From assembly GCA_030180135.1 (NCBI GenBank), contig CM058239.1, positions 109,959,318-110,023,317 on the forward strand: a DNA stretch of 64,000 nucleotides. The letters are read 5' to 3'. The stretch comes from Orychophragmus violaceus (taxonomy: Eukaryota > Streptophyta > Magnoliopsida > Brassicales > Brassicaceae). How positions within the stretch are numbered: the first letter of the stretch is position 1; every line of letters begins with the position of its first letter. Below the pieces are notes generated by a model. It searched no databases. It had not been told where the DNA came from and saw only the letters and a program-made list of their open reading frames with translations. Below, one piece after another: positions 56,036-64,000 of the stretch. A program made the position numbers and the translations under genes.

Positions 56036-57228
56036 TGATATATCATGGTTTTTACCGGTTTTATGCCATGATATAATTGTGTTTTAGTGTCTTTTATGTT
56101 CTTTTAGAGTCTATTACAAGTATAATCAGGTTTGGAGCAGAATTGGAGATATTGGAGCATTTTGGGGATTTTTGGAGTGTTTGGCCGAGAGATTGAGCTC
56201 ACTGTCCGATTTTGAGATCATGCATCGATCGACACACCTTTCGTGTCGATCGACACACTAGCGAGATGGGCCGATTCGGCGGTTTAATGAAGAATGAAGA
56301 TTTTGCACTTTGGCCCAGAAGTTTCCAGTATCTACAAAGAATCCCCAGTCGAGATTATGCCTATATAATTAGGATTTTGGTGTTTATTTTACCTACTATT
56401 TCATAATTAAGAGCAGAGAGTTTTTAGAGCTATTGGGGCTGATCTAATCTTGTACTTCATTTATTTTGGAGAAGATTTCGAACCCCTTTGTTTATTTATT
56501 CTCTTTTATGATTTCTATTAATTCTATGATTTCTGTTTCATTAATCATGTCTGAGTAGATTCATATTTAGGTTTAGGGTTTCTCATTAAGGATTTCATGA
56601 CTTGCTAGACTTGTTCCAATCAGTTAAGGATTCACATGAATAGAATGTTCTTCGATCTAAATTGTGCTTAATGCTAGTTCTAACCTGATCAATTAGAATC
56701 TAGATCTTAGGTTGCTAAATACGACACGAGAGTGTGGTTTAGAATCTGACCTATTTAGGTTGAGCAATTGAATTATTCGCAAAGAGATTTGGCTTAGTTT
56801 AATTGTGAGCATATCGAACTTGAAATTAATGTTGGTTTAATCTGTTAGTAATTGCAAAGAGATTTAGATTGCTGCACTTAGACTTAGAGAATTCTCGCAA
56901 AGAGATTTGGTTAATTCTATATCCGTGATTTGAGTTCTAGAACTATGCTTAATTAGATCCTGACTGATTGACTTGTCTGCTTGTCTGATTTTCTGAGAAT
57001 ACCCTAGACTTAGCGCCTTTAATTAACTGCTTTCACCACCGATAATCTGCTACTTGTTTACTTTCTTGCTTTGCTATTTAGTTTACTACAAATTGCTTTC
57101 TTCTTAGTTTAAATTCCTACGGTTCTTTATCTATCGAGACCAGAGTCTCTGTGGATTCGATACCCTATATACTACAATCACTTAACTGTGCACTTGCAGT
57201 AGAATAGGATTAAAACTAGACCCTATCA
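56036..57228 (+). repeat. Athila 1 3' LTR
   Basis: 1193 bp, preceded by a purine tract AAGTGTGAGGGAG. It carries the same module at 56221-56265, where CTTTGGTGTCG has become CTTTCGTGTCG. Confidence 0.95.
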
Positions 57229-57626
57229 ATAATTGTCCTACATTGGCAGTTGTGACTAATATTGACTAATATATAAGGGACTTGGGCCAATCCACTTATA
57301 ACTAATTGGTTTTAGGTTACATGAAACTTAACATGGTATCAGAGTTTGGCCCACACACTCTCATAACTTGGTCCAAAAAGTGGTATGTGCCTTCGGACCC
57401 TAGAATTGATGGTCTGTCGAGATTAGTGGCTATAGGAGCCATTATCTCGAGGGAAGGTATTGAGATATTGTAGAGATTAATGGGTCATGAGGCTTTAATC
57501 ACTAGAGAGTGTGTGATAATTGTCCCACATTGGAAGTTGGGAGTAATGTTAACTAATATATAAAAGACTTAGGCCAATTCACTTATCATCAATTGATTTT
57601 AGGATGGAAATCCATGAAACTTAACA

Positions 57627-58290
57627 GTTCTCTTATTTGGTTTTCTATTTCGGTTTTGGTGTTACTTCAAAGGATAAATATAAATCTTTTGAAGATTGTG
57701 TTCTAAATTTTAGATAGATTTTCTAGTTATCTTTCATGTTAGATATATAGGAACCCTAGGGTTATTGTTCATACACTTTTGATTTCATTGAGCTATTACT
57801 AATAAAGAGTTTTTCAAAGCACTTCGAGGAGTATTCGAAACCTTGTTCTTGTTCGAATTCATAACTTCGTATAAGACCTCTCGAAATCGCTAACTTCTTC
57901 TATTGAACTAGATTTGATTTCATTTTGTAGCTTCCGCTTCTTTATCAAATTACATACTGGTTTATGTGGGATTGAACCAGTAGCGCATATGAACTCGAAG
58001 CTGGATTCCAAGTGGGCTTGCGATATACTGAGAGGATTAAGTGATTAATGCTGTCCCAGTCGAACTTGTCATGTGTCAAAAAATTATGTAAGAAGTGACT
58101 CCAATGTGGCCGAAGTATCTCCTTCAATCTAAACCTAACAGAAAGAAAAACAATCCTTAAAGATCTTAAAACCGAATCGGGCTGATCGATTTAATTTTTT
58201 TTTCTGAGCAAGCCAAATAAACAGAACCAGAAATGAAACATCTAAGATTTATTGGAAAACAAATGAAAATATGTTTGCAAATGCGATCAA
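57627..58290. other. Unassigned AT-rich DNA
   Basis: No gene or clear element. The part 57627-57930 looks like the end of an LTR or a plant 5' leader (AACCCTAGGGTTATTG), without a second copy. A 60-codon frame on - (57945-58127) has no recognisable content. Confidence 0.4.
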
Positions 58291-58299
58291 AAATATTTG

Positions 58300-58660
58300 C
58301 ACAAACATGTAAAGAGTATTACAGATGGGCCTGCAGCCCAAATGAACAAAGACTCAGCAGAATTCAAGCAGTCTACAAACAATGCTGCTGCACCAAAACC
58401 AGAGGAACATCTTTGCAACATAATGATGACCCTGAAGCGTGATCTCCGCACACTGCAGCCAGCTCACCAAATCAGGCTCTCTAACCGTTATGAAGCTCTC
58501 CAAGGCTGACCCAGAAAGATCCTCTTTGTCCCCTAGAAGATAAGGCTGCTCAATGTAGTATAAATGAAATAGACTTTGTAATCGAATGTTTAAGAAAATT
58601 GAGATCAATAAAGTCATCTTCTTCATTTTCACATTTATGAGCTTTTCTCTCAATCTTTCA
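58300..58660 (+). repeat. Probable 5' LTR of an Ale-like copia element
   Basis: The right edge (AATCTTTCA) is set by the primer site at 58661. The left edge is guessed from TGTAAAGAGTATTACAG near 58308. No second LTR is in the window because Athila 2 breaks the element. Confidence 0.5.
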
Positions 58661-58672
58661 TGGTATTAGAGC
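58661..58672 (+). other. Primer-binding site TGGTATTAGAGC
   Basis: tRNA-Met type site with one change, a few bases before the Gag start ATG at 58674. Confidence 0.8.
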
Positions 58673-58673
58673 T

Positions 58674-59402
58674 ATGGATAGCTCTCATGATCCTTTCTCT
58701 GTTTAGTCATTAACTATTTCTCAAGTTGTCACGCTTAAGTTGTCTGATACAGATTATCTTCTATGGAAACTTCAATTCGAACTATTTCTTCAGAGTCAGC
58801 TGCTTCTGGGTTACGTAACTGGCGACATTCAGCGACCTCCTCCGACGATGATCGTTCGCAATGATGAGCAGGTCAATGAGGTCAGCAATGCGGATTTCAT
58901 GAAGTGGGTACGTATGGATCAACTGATCATGGCTTGGATCCTTGGAACCCTCACTGAAAATGCTCTCAAAACGATCTACGGTCTCCGATCTTCTCAAGAG
59001 ATATGGCTCGCTCTTGCAAAACCTTATAACCGAGTCACTGCCACTAGGAAGCTAGATCTCCAACGTAAGATTCAGAATACATCTAAGTTGCAGAAATCGA
59101 TGTCAGAATATCTAGCTGAGATCAAAAGTTTGTGTGATCAGTTAGACTCTATAGGCTCTCCTATTTCTGAACATGAGAAGATTTATGGTGTGTTGAATGG
59201 TCTGGGAAAGGAGTATGAATCTATCACTATTATTATTGAGAACTCTATGGATCTATCTCCTGGTATCATTCTTGAGGATGTGAGCTTCAAGCTCATAGGG
59301 TTCGATGATAAACTTCAGACATATGACTCGTCTACTACTGTTACACCACATCAGGCCTTCTATGTTAACAGAGGAGGCTACATAGGAGATTACAGAGGTG
59401 GT
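58674..59402 (+). pseudogene. Copia Gag (UBN2-type, Ale-like), 3' part off to the right of Athila 2
   Basis: ATG 58674 (MDSSHDPFSV) is followed by a stop at 58704-58706 and then an open frame: LKLSDTDYLLWKLQFELFLQ, IMAWILGTLTENALKTIYGL, TATRKLDLQRKIQNTSKLQK, MSEYLAEIKSLCDQLDSIGS. The residues and order are those of the UBN2-type Gag of Ale (Retrofit) copia elements. The frame ends where Athila 2 inserted (GDYRGG, then its LTR). The zinc knuckle and Pol would lie beyond 64000. Confidence 0.88.
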
Positions 59403-60606
59403 TGATATATCATGGTTTTTACTAGTTTTAGACCATGATATAAGTATGTTTTAGAGTCTTTTTGTGTCTTTTTAGAGTCTTTTACAGGTTTTATTAGGAA
59501 TACGCACGTTTGGAGCTAATGTGGCGATTTTGGAGCTATTTGGAGCATTTTGGAGATTTGGTCCGAGAGATGAACTCACTGTCCAGAATTGAGACCATGC
59601 ATCGATCGACACACATGTGCATCGGTCGATGCACGACGCGAATGGGCCAGAATCTCGGCGGTTAATGAAGTTATCAAATATTGCAAAAGAGCCCAGAAAG
59701 TTTCAGAGATTACACAGAAGCCCCAGACGTGATTAGCTATATATATTAGGATTTAGACTTTGTTTTACACACAGAAGTCATAATTTAGAGCAGAGAGTTT
59801 TTAGAGCTTATTGGGGCTGATCTGATCCTGTACTTCACCTTATTTTGGAGAAGATTTCGAACCCCTTTATTTATTTAATCTCTTTTATGATTTCTATTAA
59901 TTCATTGATTATGTCTTCATATTCTATGTCTGAGTAGATTCATAGTTAGGTTTAGGGTTTCTCATTAAGGATTTCATGACTTGCTAGATTTAATTAATTC
60001 AGTTAAGGATTCATAACTTATCTGTTCTTCGATCTAAAGTGTGTTTAATGCTAGTTCAAACCTGATCACTTAGAATCTAGATCATAGGTTGCTAAATACG
60101 ACACGAAAGTGTGGTTTAGAATCTGAACTATTTAGGTTGAGCAATTAAACTTCTCGCAAAGGAATTTGGTTTAGTTTAATTGTGAACATATCGAACTTGG
60201 AATTAAAGCTGGTTTAATCTGTTAGTAATTGCAAAGAAATTTGGATTGCTGCACTTAGACTTAGAGAATTCTCGCAACGACAGTTGGTTAATTCTATATC
60301 CGTGATTTGAGTTCTAGAACTGCGCTTAATGAGATCCTTACTGAATAATTTATCTGCTTGTCTGATTTTCTGAGAACACCCTAGACTTAGCGCCCTTTAA
60401 TTATCTGCTTTCACAACCAATCTGCTATTGATTTACTTTCTCGCACTGCTATTTAATTTACATCAATTTGCTTTCTTTCTTAGTATTAATCTCTTCCGTT
60501 CTGAATCTATTGAATACCGGAGTCCTTGTGGATTCGATAACCCTATATACTACATTGACGATACTGTGCACTTGCAGTTAATATAGGGAAAACTTAACAC
60601 CTATCA
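59403..60606 (+). repeat. Athila 2 5' LTR
   Basis: 1204 bp, TGATATATC...ACCTATCA. It is clearly diverged from the Athila 1 LTRs. A module lies at 59597-59640 (GCATCGATCGACACACATGT, then GCATCGGTCGATGC). Confidence 0.93.
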
Positions 60607-60612
60607 AGTTTT

Positions 60613-60630
60613 TGGCGCCATTTCCGGGGA
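60613..60630 (+). other. Primer-binding site of Athila 2
   Basis: TGGCGCCATTTCCGGGGA, with two changes against the Athila 1 site TGGCGCCGTTGCCGGGGA, which may reduce priming by tRNA-Asp. Confidence 0.85.
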
Positions 60631-62399
60631 CTCTGATTGAGTCTTCGATAGATTCGAACCTAGGGTTTTTACTAGGATTTTTATTTTTATTTTTATTTAC
60701 TAACTTTTTATCTGTTTTCTTTCTGTCGCAGGTACCGATTTCGCCTAGCGTCGACCGTTGCACCCCTGTGTCGGTCGTTGCTTGACGATTCTGAGATTGA
60801 ATCGATCGTTGCACTGATAGCATCGATCGTTGCTTGACGATTACAGACAGTTTATGCAGACGCAGAAAACTAGAAGTAATCAGAACTTGAACTTAGTTAA
60901 TCTCGGGCTTGAAGAATTTGGACGTCTAGAAAGAACTAACAGAAGAGAAAGAAGAGAAAGGATGGTACGAGAACGTTTGATCTTGATGCCTGATGCTAAC
61001 GGAACCCTGAGGGACCGAGAAAACAATCCTTACAATGCTGTTGGGCATAGGATTGATGCTGCAGGGAATGTCATCCCTGAACCTGAAGAGCAACAGATGG
61101 TGGTCCATAAGAGGACTTTGGCTGACTACAATAGACCGGATGAGTTTCATGCAAACCGGTCAGCTCTAGTACCTCCTGGTTTTGAGAGAAACGATTTTGA
61201 GATCAAAACCATCTACTACTCGCTGATGAGACAGAACGCTTTCCATGGCCATCCATCGGAACAGCCTATGGATCATATTGATCAGTTCGAGGATATAATC
61301 ACTGGCATGAAGTATGATGGAATCTGCCAGGATTATCTGTTTCTTAAGCTCTTTCCGCACAGTCTCGCTGGAGACGCTGCTGCGTGGCTGAAGCAACTGC
61401 CAGCTAGGCAGTTTACTACATGGGATGCTCTTAAGAGCGAGTTTCTGAGGCACTTCTACGATGATGCGCGCTCCGATCAGTCCAGACAGGACATTCTGAC
61501 ATTCTCCCAAGGTCATGTGGAGCCTTTAAAAGCTGCCTGGATGAGATTCAAGAAATATCAGCATGACTGCCCACACCATGGGTTTACTGTGGTCACATTG
61601 CTAGGTATCTTCTTTAGAGGCATAGATCTGCCCTATCAGACTGTGCTGGATAACTCCAGTAATGCAAACTTCAACACCAGGACTCCTGCACAAGCAAAGC
61701 AGTTGATCGAGAACTTAGTGAGCAGCAATAGCTGCAAATCTACTGATGAGAGGAGAAAGAGATCCGGTGGGAAGATAGAGAATGTGGAGATGGCTGATAT
61801 TAGATCTAGGCTGGACACTATTTGCAATCTCTTGGCTGAGAAGAAGGCTTTCCATTTTGCACAAGATGTTGAAGTGATCAATGCTGAAGAAGATGGACAG
61901 GAAGAGGATGTGAATTATGTTGGAGGATCTGGTTTCCAAGGGAACAGATTTGGATATCAGTCTGAGAACAGGTACTTCAGTGGTAGACAGAATAGTACTG
62001 GATATCAGAGGCCTTTTCAGCAAGGCGGTTACTATCAGAAGAGTGCTGCTGGTCCTAACAAGAGCAGAATAGAAACGATGCTGGAGCAGGTGCTGAAAAA
62101 TCAGAACGAACAGGCTGAGGATTTTGACAAAAGGCTGAAGCATTTGTATGATGATCTGAATGGGAAGTTTCAGTCCTTGAGCTCACATGTAAAGGAGCTT
62201 GATGCTCGGGTTGCACAGACTGTTGGACATGTAAAGAGGGAAGATGGATATCTCCCAGGACGAACTGATGCTAATCCCAAGTATCAATGCAATGCAGTAA
62301 CGTTAAGAAGTGGTAAGGAGTTCTTTCCTGCCCAGAAAAAGCAGTTGAGTGTTGAAGAACTCGAGGAAATTGAGGAAATGGAAGATGAGATCCGTGAGC

Positions 62400-62449
62400 T
62401 TCGCAATCCATCGATCGACGCACCTAAGCAACGGTCGATGCAAAGCGAA
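62400..62449. repeat. Paired-palindrome module inside Athila 2 coding frame
   Basis: TTCGC (62400-62404) and GCGAA (62445-62449) enclose CCATCGATCGACGC and GCAACGGTCGATGC. It is read in frame as part of Gag (NPSIDAPKQRSMQSEN). Confidence 0.85.
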
Positions 62450-62492
62450 AATAAAGATGGCGAACCAGAGCTCGACACAGGAGTCGAAACAT

Positions 62493-62545
62493 AGTCGCCT
62501 AGCAACGATCGACGCAACCCCAGCAACGATCGACGCAAAGCGACT
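62493..62545. repeat. Paired-palindrome module with 6-bp outer arms
   Basis: AGTCGC (62493-62498) and GCGACT (62540-62545) enclose two copies of AGCAACGATCGACGCAA. The Gag-Pol stop TAG 62492-62494 overlaps its first two bases. Confidence 0.88.
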
Positions 62546-64000
62546 GTAAAGGTTTCTGACGCAGAAAAACCGAAACAGGCAAATGAAAGAGTGTACAAGC
62601 CTAAGGTGCCTTTTCCTAAGAATTCCAGGAAAGCTAAGAACGAAAAACAGTACAACAGATGCAAGGAAATGATCAAAAAGGTGAAAGTTGAAGTGCCTTT
62701 GATTGATTCTATGGAAACTAGTCCTGTGATGAGAAGATGTCTTAAGGATATGGTTGCTGGTAAGTGGTCTGAAGAGGAGACGGTAATGATGATCACGGAG
62801 GTGTGTAGTGCAGTGATTCAGGGCAGAATTCCCGAGAAGTTGAAAGATCCAAGGAGCTTTGTGTTGGATTGTGCTATCTAAAGGGAAAGATTCGAAAGAT
62901 CTCTATGTGATCTTGGCTCCAGTGTGAATCTTATGCCTTTCTCTATTGCTAAGAGGCTGGGATTAACTGATTTCATACCCACTAGGATATCACTGGTTTT
63001 AGCAAACAGGACAATCATAATTCCTGAAGGATTATTAGAGGATGTTCCTATAATGATTGGCCAATGTGTGATTCCGACTGATCTTGTGGTTCTGCAGTAT
63101 GGACAGGAACCAAAGGATCCACTAATTTTGGGCAGACCTTTTTTAGCTACTGCGGGTGCGATGATTGACTGTCAGGGAGATAAGATAATCCTGAATGTAG
63201 GAGATCTGAAGATGAGTTTCGATATGGACAAGCTGGTGAAAAGACCAACCATCGACGGACAGACATTCTATGTGGATACTCTCAGTGATTTGGCTGTAGA
63301 TTACTTTCATAGAACTCGTGCTGAGGATCCACTAGAAAGGGCTTTACTGAGCTCTATAATGGAGCTGGAGTATCTGCAAGACGAGCCCGCGCTCTGTTAC
63401 GCGAGGCTGATGGATTGTGCTGAGGAAGTGATGCAAGTTGGAATGTCTGACGTGACACTGCAACGATCGACACCACCTTTGCATCGGTCGTTGCAGGTCG
63501 ACAGAGATTGGGCAGAAGAAAAGGCTCTGAAAATTGAGCTGAAACAACTTCCATCCGGGCTAAGGTACGCATTTCTTGGACCTAATTCAACATATCCGGT
63601 GATTGTTAATGCTAGTTTTAACAACGCAGAGCTCACTTTACTACTAAGCAAGCTGCGCAAACATCGCAAAGCTCTTGGCTATTCTCTTGATGACATTTCA
63701 GGTATCTCTCCGGAGCTGTACATGCATAGGATACATCTTGACGATGAGTCTAAAACATCAATAGAGCATCAGAGGAGGCTGAACCCAAATCTTAAAGAGG
63801 TGGTGAAGAAAGAGATCATGAAGCTACTAGATGCTGGGATTATCTTTCCGATATCTGATAGTGATTGGGTCAGTCCGGTTCATGTTGTGCCCAAGAAAGG
63901 TGGAGTTACAGTAGTCAAGAACGAGAAGAATGAGTTGATTCCCACTAGGACAGTGACTGGTCATCGTATGTGCATAGATTACAGGAAGCTGAATGCTGCA

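Larger units (their letters stand above)
48845..57228 (+). mobile_element. Athila element 1, lacking RT and integrase
   Basis: Ty3/gypsy element of the Athila group: LTRs 48845-50038 and 56036-57228 (about 1194 bp, TGATATATC...CCCTATCA), duplication ATAAT (48840-48844, 57229-57233), and tRNA-Asp primer site. It encodes Gag and protease, then passes directly to the region after Pol (CTAATGACCTTAAACAAGCG near 52207) and to the ATHILA ORF. RT, RNase H and integrase are missing. The LTRs differ at roughly 2 percent by eye, older than the copia insertions. It lies in the third LTR of the TRIM array. Confidence 0.95.
48218..57626 (+). mobile_element. Tandem array of TRIM-like elements, split by Athila 1
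   Basis: Without the Athila insertion this is about 1.0 kb made of a unit of some 290 bp: an LTR-like part of about 113 bp (TGATAATTG...AACTTAACA), a primer site (ATGGTATCAGAGC or variants) and an internal part of about 178 bp. LTR-like copies lie at 48257-48368, 48547-48659, 48838-48844 joined to 57234-57333, and 57514-57626. The tiny LTR, primer site and lack of coding match TRIM retrotransposons, which are known to form such LTR-internal-LTR arrays. A partial internal copy (48218-48256) starts the array. Confidence 0.82.
59403..64000 (+). mobile_element. Athila element 2, 5' part
   Basis: A second Athila copy, inserted in the copia Gag above. The LTR spans 59403-60606, the primer site 60613-60630, and a Gag-Pol frame runs to the window end. 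The last five host bases are GTGGT, so that should be the duplication at its far end, outside the window. It is related to Athila 1 over the whole length but keeps Pol at least as far as RT. Confidence 0.94.
60854..64000 (+). pseudogene. Athila 2 Gag-Pol (Gag, protease, RT start), truncated by window
   Basis: ATG 60854 (MQTQKTRSNQNLNLVNLG) opens a frame interrupted in the visible 3.1 kb only by TAG 62492-62494 and TAA 62879-62881. Gag: RSALVPPGFERNDFEIKTIY, AAAWLKQLPARQFTTWDALK, AWMRFKKYQHDCPHHGF, then a Gly/Tyr/Gln-rich stretch (GYQSENRYFSGRQNSTGYQR) in place of a zinc knuckle. Protease: CDLGSSVNLMPFSIAKRLGL near 62909-62965 and LILGRPFLATAGAMIDCQGD. RT begins near 63820 with LLDAGIIFPISDSDWVSPVH and reaches RMCIDYRKLNAA at the window end. 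Three modules lie within this coding frame (62400-62449, 62493-62545, 63450-63504). Both stops could come from C to T changes. Confidence 0.92.

Noticed and set aside
61636..62143. Antisense genes under Athila 2 Gag
   Set aside because: They are mirror frames of a well-supported Gag-Pol frame and match nothing known.
30207..63504. CGATCG palindromic repeats as a CRISPR-like array
   Set aside because: The setting is a plant nuclear genome, spacing is irregular (tens of bases to kilobases), copies differ and lie in different elements, and no Cas genes exist.
1..64000. tRNA genes indicated by primer sites
   Set aside because: The TGGTATCAGAGC and TGGCGCC sequences are only retrotransposon primer sites next to LTRs; no tRNA cloverleaf was seen.

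Overview
The window is repeat-rich nuclear DNA of a flowering plant, almost certainly a Brassicaceae species and probably pericentromeric or other heterochromatin. The reasons are Athila-type and Tat-type Ty3/gypsy elements, Ty1/copia elements with tRNA-Met primer sites, L1-type LINEs with a plant zf-RVT tail, and captured plant gene fragments (APC5, and a LAZ1/DUF300-type protein). I see no intact cellular gene, no tRNA or rRNA gene and no CRISPR array. Almost everything is transposable elements stacked inside one another. Many boundaries can be fixed to the base because target-site duplications (TSDs) are visible.

Layout. 1-8760: decayed LINEs on the + strand, interrupted by a copia element (2322-6773, TSD GAAAA) and a small hAT element (8047-8441, 8-bp TSD). 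9256-10142: a terminal-inverted-repeat element carrying a 27-bp minisatellite. 10259-11040: a non-coding non-LTR element on the - strand. 11531 to about 20150: an L1-type LINE on the - strand with ORF1 and ORF2, split by a 3-kb CACTA transposon (15508-18514, TSD ATC) that carries exons of APC5 and of a LAZ1-like gene. 20158-20963: a TA-flanked MITE full of telomere-like repeats. 21485-27110: a Tat-type gypsy element on the - strand (TSD ATGAC) that has lost most of gag-pol but keeps an intron-bearing extra ORF in antisense. 27116-29622: AT-rich DNA with Helitron-like and CACTA-end traces.

29831-44586: a defective copia element A (TSD CCAGC), broken by a younger copia element B (33300-41128, TSD AGTTT) with a complete 1326-codon Gag-Pol frame. 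44592-48217: remains of other gypsy elements. 48218-57626: a tandem array of very short LTR (TRIM-like) units, split by Athila element 1 (48845-57228, TSD ATAAT), which has Gag, protease and the ATHILA ORF but no RT or integrase. 57627-59402: unassigned DNA and an Ale-like copia gag. 59403-64000: Athila element 2, running off the window just as reverse transcriptase begins.

The least ordinary signal is a family of about 45-53 bp paired-palindrome modules built around CGATCG or CGGTCG. About 25 lie between 30 kb and 63.5 kb, in LTRs, leaders and coding parts of unrelated copia and Athila elements. Bases inside the arms change while symmetry is kept, and several copies carry a further outer inverted repeat. 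One copia element also carries a 218-bp chain of hairpins containing such a module, inserted in its pol region between 8-bp near-repeats. I know no named family that fits.
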